The translations under genes were made by a program, and so were the position numbers. From assembly GCA_944472155.2 (NCBI GenBank), contig OX235277.1, positions 32,188,804 through 32,252,803 of the forward strand: 64,000 nucleotides of DNA. The letters run 5' to 3'. The notes under the pieces were generated by a model. The model was not told the DNA's origin, did no database searches, and saw nothing but the letters and a program-made list of their open reading frames with translations. Position 1 is the first letter of the stretch; every line of letters starts with the position of its first letter. This document shows positions 59,701 to 63,300 of this stretch, in pieces. This DNA comes from Trichobilharzia szidati (lineage: Eukaryota; Platyhelminthes; Trematoda; Strigeidida; Schistosomatidae).

Positions 59701-60208
59701 AGGTTCTAAAAGAGACCAGCGTAGCAAGAGTGGCTGAACCTGTTTATTTTGCGCTCACAGGGCTCCGGTTGCTTTGCATTGCAGTAGCCTCTGCCTTTTG
59801 GAAGTATTCAGTAGCTATAGGCTTTTGGCAATTTATTCAGTATTCAGTAGATGATACAAAAAGACTCTTCAGCACTACGTTTATGGCATGTTGACGGTTT
59901 TTACTATGCGTTGTTTTTTTGAACCACACTAGTAGGTGTTACATGGGCAAGTAAAACTAGGAACTTAGTTTAGAACATAAATGTCTTTGATAACACTAAC
60001 TCTTTAATCGGTCAATGTTGATGCATGTTGTAGAAGTTGATCATGAAGTTAGCGGGAAGAGTGTTTTTTGTTCACTAATCAGTCCTTTAAGTTTTTAATA
60101 GACATTTTTAATTATCTTTTTATGATACAATATTTCTCTCTCTTTCTCTTGTTTTTGTAGATAAAAGAAGAACATTTGGAGAGTGATATTGACATGGTCG
60201 ACTCTTAA
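26640..60208 (+). CDS. DDX55: DEAD-box ATP-dependent RNA helicase, DDX55/Spb4 family (16 exons)
   Basis: The only host protein gene seen. Joining 16 GT-AG exons gives 641 codons plus stop, close to the roughly 600 residues of animal DDX55. Family role: a nucleolar ATP-dependent RNA helicase that remodels pre-60S ribosomal RNA. Motifs by residue: Q-motif region (GF at 24-25, PVQ 30-32), motif I AVTGSGKT 49-56, Ia PTYELA 86-91 (PTRELA is usual), TPGR 150-153, II DEAD 188-191, III SAT 219-221, [10 protein letters not shown] 360-368, [10 protein letters not shown] 389-396. The C-terminus has the DDX55-type [13 protein letters not shown] and MPELR segments, then a Lys-rich tail. The start is set by alignment of WHSLPV with the family N-terminus. 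Exon phases all agree. Introns total about 31.6 kb, mostly retroelements. Confidence 0.95.
26765..26902 (+). CDS. DDX55: Helicase exon 2 (residues 33-78), Walker A
   Basis: Contains [17 protein letters not shown], the ATP-binding motif I, and [10 protein letters not shown], both diagnostic of the DDX55 subfamily. Acceptor TCAG, donor GTAAAG; intron 2 is 41 bp. Confidence 0.95.
26944..27038 (+). CDS. DDX55: Helicase exon 3 (residues 79-110), motif Ia
   Basis: Reads [19 protein letters not shown]. Motif Ia has Tyr (TAT, 26971-26973) where Arg is nearly invariant. Ends in phase 2 at donor GTAAGT. Confidence 0.93.
27222..27440 (+). repeat. Sm-alpha-type tRNA-derived SINE in intron 3
   Basis: A-box-like TGGCTTAGTGGTCTA and B-box GGTTCGAACCC mark a Pol III promoter. 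Downstream is a decayed hammerhead region: CTGAAGA, an intact stem II GTCC...GGAC, AAAAT in place of GAAAC, then AGCTGTCCAGTACTCCC. The order equals the other SINE copies in this window. Confidence 0.85.
28462..28678 (+). CDS. DDX55: Helicase exon 4 (residues 110-182)
   Basis: Acceptor TTTTGCAG. Contains [10 protein letters not shown] (motif Ib region) and [13 protein letters not shown] (TPGR). Donor GTATGT. Confidence 0.93.
29345..29400 (+). CDS. DDX55: Helicase exon 5 (residues 183-201), DEAD box
   Basis: A 56-bp exon reading [18 protein letters not shown], which carries motif II. Acceptor TATAG, donor GTAAGA. Confidence 0.95.
29465..29830 (-). mobile_element. RTE (SR2-like) 3'-end fragment in intron 4-5 region
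   Basis: Lies within intron 5. Its complement matches the last 350 bp of RTE copies 2 and 3: the protein-coding end corresponding to [10 protein letters not shown] and EWNPNGKRR, then the short 3' region. Text such as TTCGAGTTTCATTTGAGGGT parallels the complement of 45,900-45,930. Heavily diverged. Confidence 0.65.
30350..30830 (+). pseudogene. C-terminal fragment of an EN-RT LINE family (intron 5)
   Basis: Broken frames read VKWLAVFDR, then [20 protein letters not shown] and [19 protein letters not shown], then LDVKNQWLG. The same series occurs at 33.7-34.2 kb ([19 protein letters not shown]) and antisense at 52.8-53.1 kb. It is the C-terminal region of a schistosome LINE whose endonuclease is probably the one at 50.6-52.4 kb. 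Confidence 0.7.
30998..31092 (+). CDS. DDX55: Helicase exon 6 (residues 201-233), SAT motif
   Basis: Reads [20 protein letters not shown] then [12 protein letters not shown], nearly identical to the family signature. Motif III SAT couples ATP hydrolysis to unwinding. Confidence 0.95.
31187..31345 (-). repeat. Sm-alpha-type SINE, antisense, intron 6
   Basis: The complement reads CCAGTGGATGGGTACTG, CATCCCAAACTAGGAC and AGCTGTCC, the order seen in the other SINEs. The catalytic boxes are mutated. Confidence 0.75.
31885..32024 (+). CDS. DDX55: Helicase exon 7 (residues 233-279)
   Basis: Begins LRNPVRVTV, then a low-complexity Gln-rich insert ([11 protein letters not shown]) before LQNYYA, the start of RecA domain 2. 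The insert is at a loop that varies in length in the family. Confidence 0.9.
32453..32676 (+). CDS. DDX55: Helicase exon 8 (residues 280-354)
   Basis: Contains [15 protein letters not shown] (motif IV region) and [17 protein letters not shown], the HGK motif. Donor GTGAGT opens the 10,319-bp intron 8. Confidence 0.92.
32818..33010 (-). repeat. Sm-alpha-type SINE, antisense, intron 8
   Basis: The complement has GTGGCTGAACGGTCAACAAG (A-box side), a degenerate B-box, CACAAGGATGGGACGGC and CAGTACTCCCTGG, ending with CTAACTGATATCAG. Another partial antisense piece follows at about 33165-33235. Confidence 0.7.
33665..34320 (+). pseudogene. C-terminal and 3' fragment of the EN-RT LINE family (intron 8)
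   Basis: An open stretch of 173 codons contains [66 protein letters not shown] and [11 protein letters not shown]. This is the C-terminal region after the RT in a schistosome LINE, ending shortly before the non-coding 3' end with CTACATGGAATGTGGTAGC. The RT itself is not present. Confidence 0.75.
34321..35044. other. Unassigned intron 8 sequence
   Basis: AT-rich stretch between a LINE end and the Gypsy LTR, with no coding pattern that I can assign. Part may belong to the LTR element if its LTR is longer than I estimate. Confidence 0.35.
35045..35336 (-). repeat. Probable 3' LTR of the Gypsy-type element
   Basis: On the minus strand the integrase frame is followed by a purine-rich GAGGGGGCGAG, a typical polypurine tract, and then TGTGGTGAGTGC, a plausible LTR start. 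AATAAA occurs inside and a TTTACA end is possible at 35045-35050. No second LTR is present to confirm the borders. Confidence 0.5.
35306..36426 (-). CDS. Ty3/Gypsy-type integrase fragment
   Basis: C-terminal part of a pol polyprotein that would insert retrotransposon cDNA into chromosomes. The minus-strand frame is open for 354 codons from a GTG at 36370 and upstream to about 36426. It starts with the zinc-binding HHCC domain (ECHQLAHTG, then CPQC), followed by the DDE core: [12 protein letters not shown] (first Asp), [11 protein letters not shown] (second Asp) and [15 protein letters not shown] (Glu). The GPY/F-like end reads [20 protein letters not shown]. The frame overlaps the predicted LTR start. 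Protease, RT and RNase H are missing, so this is a 5'-truncated element. Confidence 0.92.
36545..36690 (-). repeat. Sm-alpha-type SINE with best-preserved hammerhead region
   Basis: On the minus strand: GTACTG (36624-36629) and CAGTAC (36581-36586) form stem I. CCGATGA replaces CTGATGA, a TTCC/GGA stem II with loop CAAACTA follows, then GAAAC (36597-36601) and a GTC cleavage triplet before CAGTAC. The A/B-box head is truncated. Confidence 0.75.
36745..36855 (-). repeat. tRNA-derived SINE head of another type
   Basis: The minus strand reads AGCCCGAATAGCTCAGTGGT (A-box) and GGGTTCGAATC (B-box), spaced like a tRNA. It is not flanked by a matching acceptor stem, so it is not a functional tRNA. 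Confidence 0.6.
37006..37033. repeat. (AT)n microsatellite, left
   Basis: Perfect TA dinucleotide run at the inner end of the left inverted tail. Confidence 0.95.
37200..38340 (-). pseudogene. PLE family-2 RT/GIY-YIG, catalytic core deleted
   Basis: From about 38330 downward the minus strand reads [20 protein letters not shown], then [19 protein letters not shown] (motif A) and KCTMNVHF. After a short AT-rich stretch it continues [20 protein letters not shown]: motif B (DGVAMGS...) is joined directly to text that normally lies some 150 residues later, so YVDD is missing. Further down, [13 protein letters not shown] is the GIY-YIG core, followed by [15 protein letters not shown] and [15 protein letters not shown] at the C-terminus. 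Several stops occur. The enzyme cannot work. Confidence 0.85.
38389..38410. repeat. (AT)n microsatellite, right
   Basis: Matching TA run at the inner end of the right inverted tail. Confidence 0.95.
39345..39511 (-). repeat. tRNA-derived SINE nested in RTE copy 3
   Basis: The minus-strand 72-nt head (39497-39426) has a perfect 7-bp acceptor-like pairing, GCGTCGG with CCGACGC, an A-box TGGCCCAGTGG and a T-arm/B-box GGTTCGATCC with flanking CGGGG/CCCCG. The anticodon arm is replaced by a GACCATG/CATGGTC hairpin, so it is not a normal tRNA. A 3' A-rich tail abuts the RTE. Confidence 0.7.
39851..39863 (+). repeat. Target-site duplication, left copy (PLE dimer 2)
   Basis: ACTCCAAAGGCTT, identical to 42640-42652. 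Removing the dimer and one copy rejoins the RTE reading frame between EAFGV and KTETRQG. Confidence 0.92.
39961..41250 (-). CDS. PLE RT/GIY-YIG polyprotein, left arm of dimer 2, 5'-partial
   Basis: The frame is open on minus from the junction ([13 protein letters not shown]) to the stop at 39961. It has motif [18 protein letters not shown] and motif [10 protein letters not shown], then the GIY-YIG core [16 protein letters not shown] with LSEHKNL. Motif A has been lost to truncation. Compared with dimer 1 it lacks four residues (ELAM region) before [11 protein letters not shown] and keeps the intact C-terminus ending NKLCSKRHQ. It encodes only part of the RT, so it cannot be autonomous, but it is undamaged over what remains. 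Confidence 0.9.
   Translation of the reverse strand, partial: VKKELTADTELNHRTKLSIEEIILGIQLCLTSTIFKFQGKIYRQTEGVAMGSPISPIVADIFMDSWENMALNTFNPTPKIWWRYVDDTFTVLKTEHISSFLTHINSLVEGIKFTFETENEQGDCKIKRIEEGKLHTSVYRKPTHSNRYLDFNSSHPLTIKAGLVKCLTNRAVALSSTKKDLNDEIKQIEEALVLNNYPLKFIRKIEKRQKKNKKNCETSSNKINKREYKSSTVIPYKEGTSETLRRILNKAGIRVAFKPTNSLRDKLCRLKDPGDPIRQNNIIYKIPCNDCEVNYIGQTSRSGVVRLSEHKNLAKVRMVDPEKISNLEKSSAIAIHALTHNHTIGWERVKILKSNLGRWRESLITESLFIESTPNTCNRNESSLIPEIWKIILPIKSSEKQWNYINEFRKSCDYLDMIMSNKLCSKRHQ
41251..42583 (+). CDS. PLE RT/GIY-YIG polyprotein, right arm of dimer 2, 5'-partial
   Basis: The element sequence enters at about 41251 with [19 protein letters not shown], the end of motif A, and is open to the stop at 42583. 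Motifs B and C and the GIY-YIG core are as in the left arm, and the protein is identical from motif B onward. Codons upstream of 41251 in the same frame belong to the complement of the left arm and are not real N-terminal sequence. Bases 41360-41520 match dimer 1 rather than the left arm at five of six variable sites. Confidence 0.9.
42640..42652 (+). repeat. Target-site duplication, right copy (PLE dimer 2)
   Basis: Identical to 39851-39863. Confidence 0.92.
42996..43088 (+). CDS. DDX55: Helicase exon 9 (residues 354-385), motif V
   Basis: Reads [20 protein letters not shown] and QCDPPTSA. Acceptor TTTTGTAG; phase matches exon 8 across the large intron. Confidence 0.95.
43098..43121. repeat. 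(AT)n microsatellite in intron 9
   Basis: Dinucleotide run that begins about ten bases after the exon 9 donor site. Confidence 0.95.
43995..44115 (-). repeat. Decayed Sm-alpha-type SINE, antisense, intron 9
   Basis: CAGTTAGAGAACTATTG, CTGGCTTGGGACTCCTC and GCGTACTCGTGATCCCAACGG are the complement of the SINE's distal, hammerhead and head regions in order. Strongly diverged. A fainter relic may lie at 43330-43430. Confidence 0.6.
44225..44470 (+). repeat. Sm-alpha-type SINE, sense, intron 9
   Basis: The hammerhead region reads GCACTGATAGG, GTCCCAAACTGGGAT, then GAAAC and ATGTCTAGTGC. Stem I (GCACT/AGTGC) and stem II are pairable and GAAAC is intact, but the first catalytic box is altered. 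It ends with GTGATCCCTGCAAACC like the other copies. Confidence 0.75.
44547..44661 (+). CDS. DDX55: Helicase exon 10 (residues 385-423), motif VI
   Basis: Reads [20 protein letters not shown]. The Arg residues of HRCGRTAR act as arginine fingers. Ends INQQ in phase 0. Confidence 0.95.
44752..46113 (+). mobile_element. SR2-like RTE copy 2 with 10-bp target duplication (intron 10)
   Basis: A 5'-truncated RTE LINE (44762-46103) flanked by ATATACACAC at 44752-44761 and 46104-46113. It begins inside the RT fingers and runs to a short (AAT)n tail. Same strand as the helicase gene. Sequence close to copy 1. Confidence 0.9.
44762..46024 (+). pseudogene. RTE reverse transcriptase, 5'-truncated, one stop
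   Basis: RT of RTE copy 2, open apart from a single internal stop. Text runs from [15 protein letters not shown] through [30 protein letters not shown] (motif A), [14 protein letters not shown] (motif B) and [12 protein letters not shown] (FADD). A TAA at 45667 falls between NSNVK and [13 protein letters not shown] where copy 1 has Ser, so a single C-to-A change explains it. The C-terminal [17 protein letters not shown] and [11 protein letters not shown] segments follow. With the 5' end missing it has no EN and cannot move alone. Confidence 0.9.
46385..46640 (+). repeat. Fragment of the EN-RT LINE C-terminus (intron 10)
   Basis: AAAAAAGAGTTATGGTTGGT followed by AAACATGTCATCAATCCATG parallels 30610-30660 and 33945-33990 (K+VR.GQTKT.HQSL). 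Short and diverged. Confidence 0.5.
46755..46815 (-). repeat. Diverged PLE 3'-tail fragment
   Basis: The complement reads ATTATGAACAATAAATTGTA, aligning to the end of the PLE coding region (ATTATGAGCAATAAATTGTG) in the dimers. Confidence 0.5.
46900..47500 (+). repeat. Probable interspersed repeat with tRNA-like head
   Basis: TGTGGCTCTATTG and GAATTCGAATCCC near 46945-47000 look like an A-box/B-box pair. The following GC-richer 400 bp (open for 128 codons, no known motif) differs in composition from the intron around it. I do not recognise the family. Confidence 0.4.
47874..47989 (+). CDS. DDX55: Helicase exon 11 (residues 424-462)
   Basis: Acidic, less conserved linker after the helicase core ([15 protein letters not shown], then [11 protein letters not shown]). 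Acceptor AATTAG, donor GTGAGT; phase continuity with exons 10 and 12 supports it. Confidence 0.85.
48190..48540 (+). pseudogene. PLE GIY-YIG fragment (intron 11)
   Basis: Broken + strand text: [20 protein letters not shown] and REC give a GIY-YIG-like core with the usual spacing to Cys and Arg, followed after stops by [11 protein letters not shown], which parallels S.I..HLV..GH in other PLEs here. RT is absent. Probably a third PLE family. Confidence 0.6.
49085..49155 (-). repeat. Short EN-RT LINE C-terminus scrap (intron 11)
   Basis: CATTGGTTCTGAGCTTCCAG and GGACCCAGCCAGACAGTCTAC resemble the complement of 34020-34070 in the LINE C-terminal fragment. Confidence 0.4.
49544..49632 (+). CDS. 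DDX55: Helicase exon 12 (residues 462-492)
   Basis: Reads [20 protein letters not shown] then ECNILL, the conserved post-core helix bundle of the DDX55/Spb4 family. Confidence 0.93.
50235..50335 (-). repeat. tRNA-derived SINE head (intron 12)
   Basis: Complement of GTGTCGGCCGAGGATCAAAC and CGAGCCACCAACTCACC is a diverged relative of the tRNA-like head at 39426-39497. Confidence 0.55.
50375..50530 (-). repeat. Diverged PLE 3' tail (intron 12)
   Basis: The minus strand reads IINNKLCSK in the coding end, then TTCAGTAAATAATACTG, CACTGTGTGA and CACTACCACAGTAACCAAG, each aligning in order with the PLE tail of the dimers. It is a 5'-truncated copy of an older relative. Confidence 0.7.
50640..52440 (-). 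mobile_element. EN-RT LINE, 5' part with endonuclease (intron 12)
   Basis: Antisense non-LTR element carrying a leader, the EN domain and the start of the linker. It stops near 50640 before any RT motif, where unrelated sequence begins. It probably belongs to the same family as the C-terminal fragments at 30.4, 33.7, 46.4, 52.8 and 56.1 kb. Confidence 0.75.
50890..52020 (-). pseudogene. LINE endonuclease domain
   Basis: EN domain that would nick chromosomal DNA. Minus-strand text begins near 52015 with [20 protein letters not shown], continues [10 protein letters not shown] and, in the 203-codon open stretch 51713-51102, [65 protein letters not shown] and [11 protein letters not shown]. These are the GDFNA, NT.F and SDH motifs of the fold; the SDH His is kept. 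Frame changes occur near 51930 and 51745, and a stop near 51720. The linker below 51100 continues with [17 protein letters not shown]. Confidence 0.88.
52830..53140 (-). pseudogene. EN-RT LINE C-terminal fragment, antisense (intron 12)
   Basis: The complement reads [19 protein letters not shown], then [10 protein letters not shown] and CLASSGF, parallel to the fragments at 30.4 and 33.7 kb. It lies upstream of the EN part in the same orientation, so it is a separate insertion or a rearranged piece. Confidence 0.7.
53818..53944 (+). CDS. DDX55: Helicase exon 13 (residues 492-534)
   Basis: Reads [20 protein letters not shown] then LRTGN, matching the LDFA.LA+GFALL+MPKMPELR block of the family. 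Donor GTATGT. Confidence 0.93.
54027..54039. repeat. G13 homopolymer (intron 13)
   Basis: A run of 13 G within an AT-rich intron. Length is easily mis-called in sequencing. Confidence 0.9.
54766..54838 (+). CDS. DDX55: Helicase exon 14 (residues 534-558)
   Basis: Reads [20 protein letters not shown]. The GTGGGT at 54834 and the later TAG|GTATTT were considered as donors; only GTAGGT at 54839 leaves phase 0 and joins to exon 15 as [13 protein letters not shown], matching the family. Confidence 0.85.
54840..56029. other. Intron 14, first part: no gene
   Basis: Contains a GT-rich run near 54868-54896, a possible decayed SINE head near 55260-55350, an (AAT)n run at about 55416-55440, and otherwise unassigned AT-rich sequence. 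Confidence 0.45.
55416..55440. repeat. (AAT)n microsatellite
   Basis: Trinucleotide run followed by GTAATAAAGC. Such runs terminate RTE elements here, but no RTE coding is recognisable beside it. Confidence 0.85.
56030..56630 (+). pseudogene. EN-RT LINE C-terminus and 3' end (intron 14)
   Basis: Broken frames starting [19 protein letters not shown], then VVKLH, then an open stretch with [20 protein letters not shown] and [11 protein letters not shown], matching LSHVGRCRL...QWRRC.HSL in the other copies. The 3' end around 56545-56580 (TATGCGGTTTGGGTAACTTG) parallels 34235-34260. Confidence 0.65.
56631..58465. other. Intron 14, remainder: no gene
   Basis: Apart from the tRNA-like head at 57345-57420, I see no feature. 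A 60-bp AT-rich polypyrimidine stretch precedes the exon 15 acceptor. Confidence 0.4.
57345..57420 (+). repeat. tRNA-derived SINE head (intron 14)
   Basis: GTCAGTGCTAGAATGCTCGC, then TAGTTCGACTCCCAGCCGAC, is a sense relative of the tRNA-like head at 39426-39497. Confidence 0.55.
58466..58669 (+). CDS. DDX55: Helicase exon 15 (residues 559-626)
   Basis: Strongly basic tail with [15 protein letters not shown] and a later acidic [17 protein letters not shown], matching the order in DDX55. The tail is probably nucleolar and RNA-binding. Acceptor ACACAG, donor GTGAGT. Confidence 0.92.
58735..58810 (-). repeat. Possible RTE 3'-end scrap (intron 15)
   Basis: An ATT run and TTGAGTTCCGAATGGAAC resemble the complement of the RTE 3' end at 38775-38820. 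Very short. Confidence 0.35.
58885..58990 (-). repeat. tRNA-derived SINE head (intron 15)
   Basis: The complement of TCGGGAATCAACCTCTG and ACCGCTGAACCACCGACC corresponds to the B-box and A-box of the 39.4-kb SINE. Confidence 0.5.
59300..59480 (+). repeat. Sm-alpha-type SINE with hammerhead remnant (intron 15)
   Basis: A-box AGTGTCTTAGTGGTCTATG and B-box GTTCGAATCCC are well kept. The hammerhead region has stem I GTACTG (59378-59383)/CAGTAC (59418-59423), an ACTAGGAC half of stem II, GAAAC (59406-59410), and a GTC triplet (59415-59417). Compared with the 36.6-kb copy, a few bases between stem I and the GATGA box appear deleted, so stem I overlaps the core. Confidence 0.85.
60161..60208 (+). 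CDS. DDX55: Helicase exon 16 (residues 627-641 and stop)
   Basis: Reads [15 protein letters not shown], stop TAA at 60206. Acceptor TTTTTGTAG. Short acidic ends of this kind are normal for DDX55. Confidence 0.88.
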   Translation: MKEEHLESDIDMVDS

Positions 60209-61989
60209 TATTAGTAATAATAGGAATACTATTATTAATAATAATGGAAAAGATAAAATCGACTGTTGTAACGATTCTGTGAATCTACTCATGTGTATAT
60301 TGCACCTTACATATGTATTTATTTTGTACAAATAATTGTCATCAATTTGTATAATGTAAATACAAAAAAAACCTTGTTTTGGAACTGTTGCCCTTTTCGT
60401 TTCTAGGTGGAGAAACACATTCGACGAGATAATGTATTTTTTATTCAAGTTTCCAGTACTGATCCGTAAGGTAGATGGAAGTAATTGACTGATTTTGACA
60501 TCAGCTATAGATAAGTTTAAAAGTGAATAAGCAGAGGTTGGATTTCGAACCATAATTTGTGTGTTTACTTCCTAATCGCAATTATCAAATGATCCTGTAC
60601 CCAGTTTGTCCCAATTCCATGAGTGCGCACTCGTCATGAGTCTGCAACTCGGATGATGCAAATGTTCAGTGATCCTTGTTGTCTAGCTGTGATATCGCTT
60701 CCTCTGAATCAATCGCTAAAGTAGGCATAGTAAATGGTTAGAAAAAGGTTTATTGTAGTGGCATCAAAACGTATTGATTGTGTGTCGAAGTATTGTGGGA
60801 TATCCGATTAGTGTCTGACGAGTGGTTGTTAACCTTTAGTAACATGACCTAAAATCTATGAATATGATGATATTGTATTAACTGTGTTATCATTTGATTT
60901 GCGTGTGTCTGACGTATGGTTGTCACTAATACTAATCAGCAAACACGCATTTTACAATGAGATACTCTTGAGTACTACTTGGTTCCTGAAACCTCGGTGG
61001 GTGGAAGTGTGATGTTTGAACTCGTCACCCAATATCACACACATCTAGGTAAATATTTGATCTTGAAATGGAATGTTTTCAAGTGAGTGAGTTTCTCTAA
61101 TTATAAATGTATGTGCATTGGCGCAATCGACTTTAGGGAATTTTCTTGTCAGACGACATGTTTATGGATTTCATCAACTGGAGTATCGTGTCTTCCTCTA
61201 CTTGATCTTTGCTTTCTTGTGATGCAGCCTTACTATAATTTACATTGAACGTCAGATTCGTTAAGGAGAGGAAGGTACACACTATATAACGGATGAGAGT
61301 TGCAATTGGATCAACTACTCTATATTAATGTCAGTAAAAAGTTTGAGCATTGTGCAATATAATTATACTTTATTTAATCTATTTTATACACAGAACTATA
61401 CAGACAACCTTCTGATTGCTTAAATGATGATTCCATAAAAGTTTCAGTCCTTATTTACCTGAAGCCTTTTCACATTTCTTAGCTTTCCTGACTACATTTC
61501 ATATTCGCATAGTGGGAAACTAAGCAATACAGCATATTGTAGTAGTCTCAGTAGGTAATTTCTTATCTCTCCTGTTCAGTGGATGACACCAGTTATTGGA
61601 AGTCAAGTGATGTTGCATTTGAATAAAGCAAGAACAACAGTGGTTTGTGCGGAATAATATGGTACCATCATTGTTTATTTCGTTGGCTTCTCATCAGCTG
61701 CTTACAGCCTAAATAAATTATGAGGTTTATGTACAGAAAAGTTTTAACATACTTGCAAATTTTTCATGGTGTCAGTTGACAGAAGGTTCCACAATTAGTG
61801 AGCAGTGCTCAGAAAATTGCGATTATATAGTTTTTACACAGGCAGTTCGAGTTTAAACAAAGTAAATGTATGCAAACAACGGTAAAGGAGTTACGTAACA
61901 AAGACGAGAGATGCGTAAGATGCAGAGTGACTGATAAATTAGGTAACAATATACTGAGTTCAACTCAAATCACAGAAACAAGAGACAAG
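60209..61989. other. Helicase 3' UTR and intergenic sequence
   Basis: AT-rich 3' region after the stop. No canonical AATAAA is visible in the first 150 bp; AATACAAAAAAAA near 60358 might mark polyadenylation. The remainder to 61.99 kb shows no coding or RNA motif, though its last few hundred bases may be the 3' tail of the antisense PLE that follows. Confidence 0.4.
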
Positions 61990-63204
61990 CAGAATTACAA
62001 ATTATAAAACGGGGTGAGGTTAAAGACAAAGATTACGTAATCAAATGAGAGAATAAAGACATCCAGTTACCAGGGCAAGGAAAGACTAATAACTGCTTCT
62101 TTCTGAACACATAAATCTGGTTTCAAGCGTTTGACAGAAATTGCTTCGGCAAACTTGAGGAGAATCGAGCTCCTTTGTCTGGTGATAATTTTAAAGGATT
62201 TTGCGATTCCCACCTCATGACCCGTATAGGGGAGATGTCTGGTAATAACGCTATTATAAGAGTTTGTTCCCTTGAGACGTAGGCTTTTTGGCACATGTTC
62301 AGAAAATCAGAGGTATGTCCTTCTTTCTGTTCTCCCAATGTAACTACTCCCGCAGATACACGTAAATTTGTATACACAGTTGGAGTTAAGATGAGAAGGG
62401 TATCTATCGATTTTCGATTGCACCAAAGAGCATGTTGTTCGATGGACGGGCACCAACTTAGCTGCAGGATAGGCTCTGGCTAGTGACGTACTCAGTCTTC
62501 TGTTGACCATTGCTGCAATGTTTTCACCTTTAAAATCTAGTTTAAAGAAGACCGGCTTTTTTCAACTGTGATTTGTTTGGTATTTGAGCCTTCACATCTT
62601 CCATATTTGTTAATGAATCCTTGAGGGTACCCATTGCTCTTCAACATCTTTTCAAGAAACTCAAATTCTTCCTCTTATTTCTCTATAGAGCATATTATCC
62701 TCGCTCTATAGTACAGAGTTTTGACTAGTGCTCGTTTATAGCTATTTGGACAAAGACTATTAAAATGTAAGTATTGTCCATTCCATGTCAGCTTTCGGTA
62801 AATTGACCTCTGGAGACTACTATCTTCTAGGCATTGCAAGGCAATGTCGAAGAAGTGGAACTTTCCATCATTTTCATGTTTCATAGTAAATTCAATATTT
62901 GTATGTGCGTCGTTGAATAATCTGAATAGGTAGGAAGCATGACTCTCGTTTTTGCACACTACAAATGTGTCATCGACATATTGACAACAGGAAGTTGTTT
63001 GGTCAATTGCATGCTTCAACTTTGTTTTCTCAAGGTTTGACATGAAGATATCTGCTAAAACAGGGCTAAGTAGACTGCCCATAGCTACACCATCTATTTG
63101 GCGGTAAAGAGTGTTGTCAAACTGGAATTTTACACCCATGGTACACATTAGCAGTAGGTGTTCACAATGATCCCAATCAATGAAACTAATAGGGTCATTT
63201 GTCA
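61990..63204 (-). pseudogene. PLE family-2-like RT/GIY-YIG, frameshifted
   Basis: Minus-strand PLE. The open part (63205-62675, 176 codons) carries YRQIDGVAMGSLLSPVLADI (motif B, GSLLSP), CCQYVDDTFVVC (motif C, YVDD intact), FHFFDIALQCLED and SIYRKLTWNGQYLHFNS. After frame changes, SNCVYKFTCICGSSYIGRTE supplies the GIY-YIG core, followed by QKEGHTSDFLNMCQK and finally LCVQKEAVISLSLPW, almost the same C-terminus as the 37.2-kb PLE. The 5' side ends at motif B's upstream region against an RTE fragment. Broken, but with the RT catalytic box conserved. Confidence 0.88.
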
Positions 63205-63300
63205 ACAGTCTGATCTTCTCCCACTACCAGTGTCTTCGTCACTTCCGTCTTCTCTATGTTCATCTGAAGTCCAGTCTGTTAATGATGAGTATTTTCAGCA
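63205..63300 (-). repeat. RTE fragment abutting the PLE
   Basis: The complement reads TGLQMNIEKTEVTKTLVVGE, matching [18 protein letters not shown] after motif C of the RTE RT. It meets the 5'-truncated end of the PLE. Confidence 0.65.

Noticed and set aside
60095..60553. 152-codon minus-strand frame over the helicase 3' end
   Set aside because: AT-rich text with no domain, overlapping the last helicase exon and its 3' region.
61678..61705. CTGATGA followed by GAAA on the minus strand, hammerhead-like
   Set aside because: No pairable stems I or III surround the boxes; likely chance.
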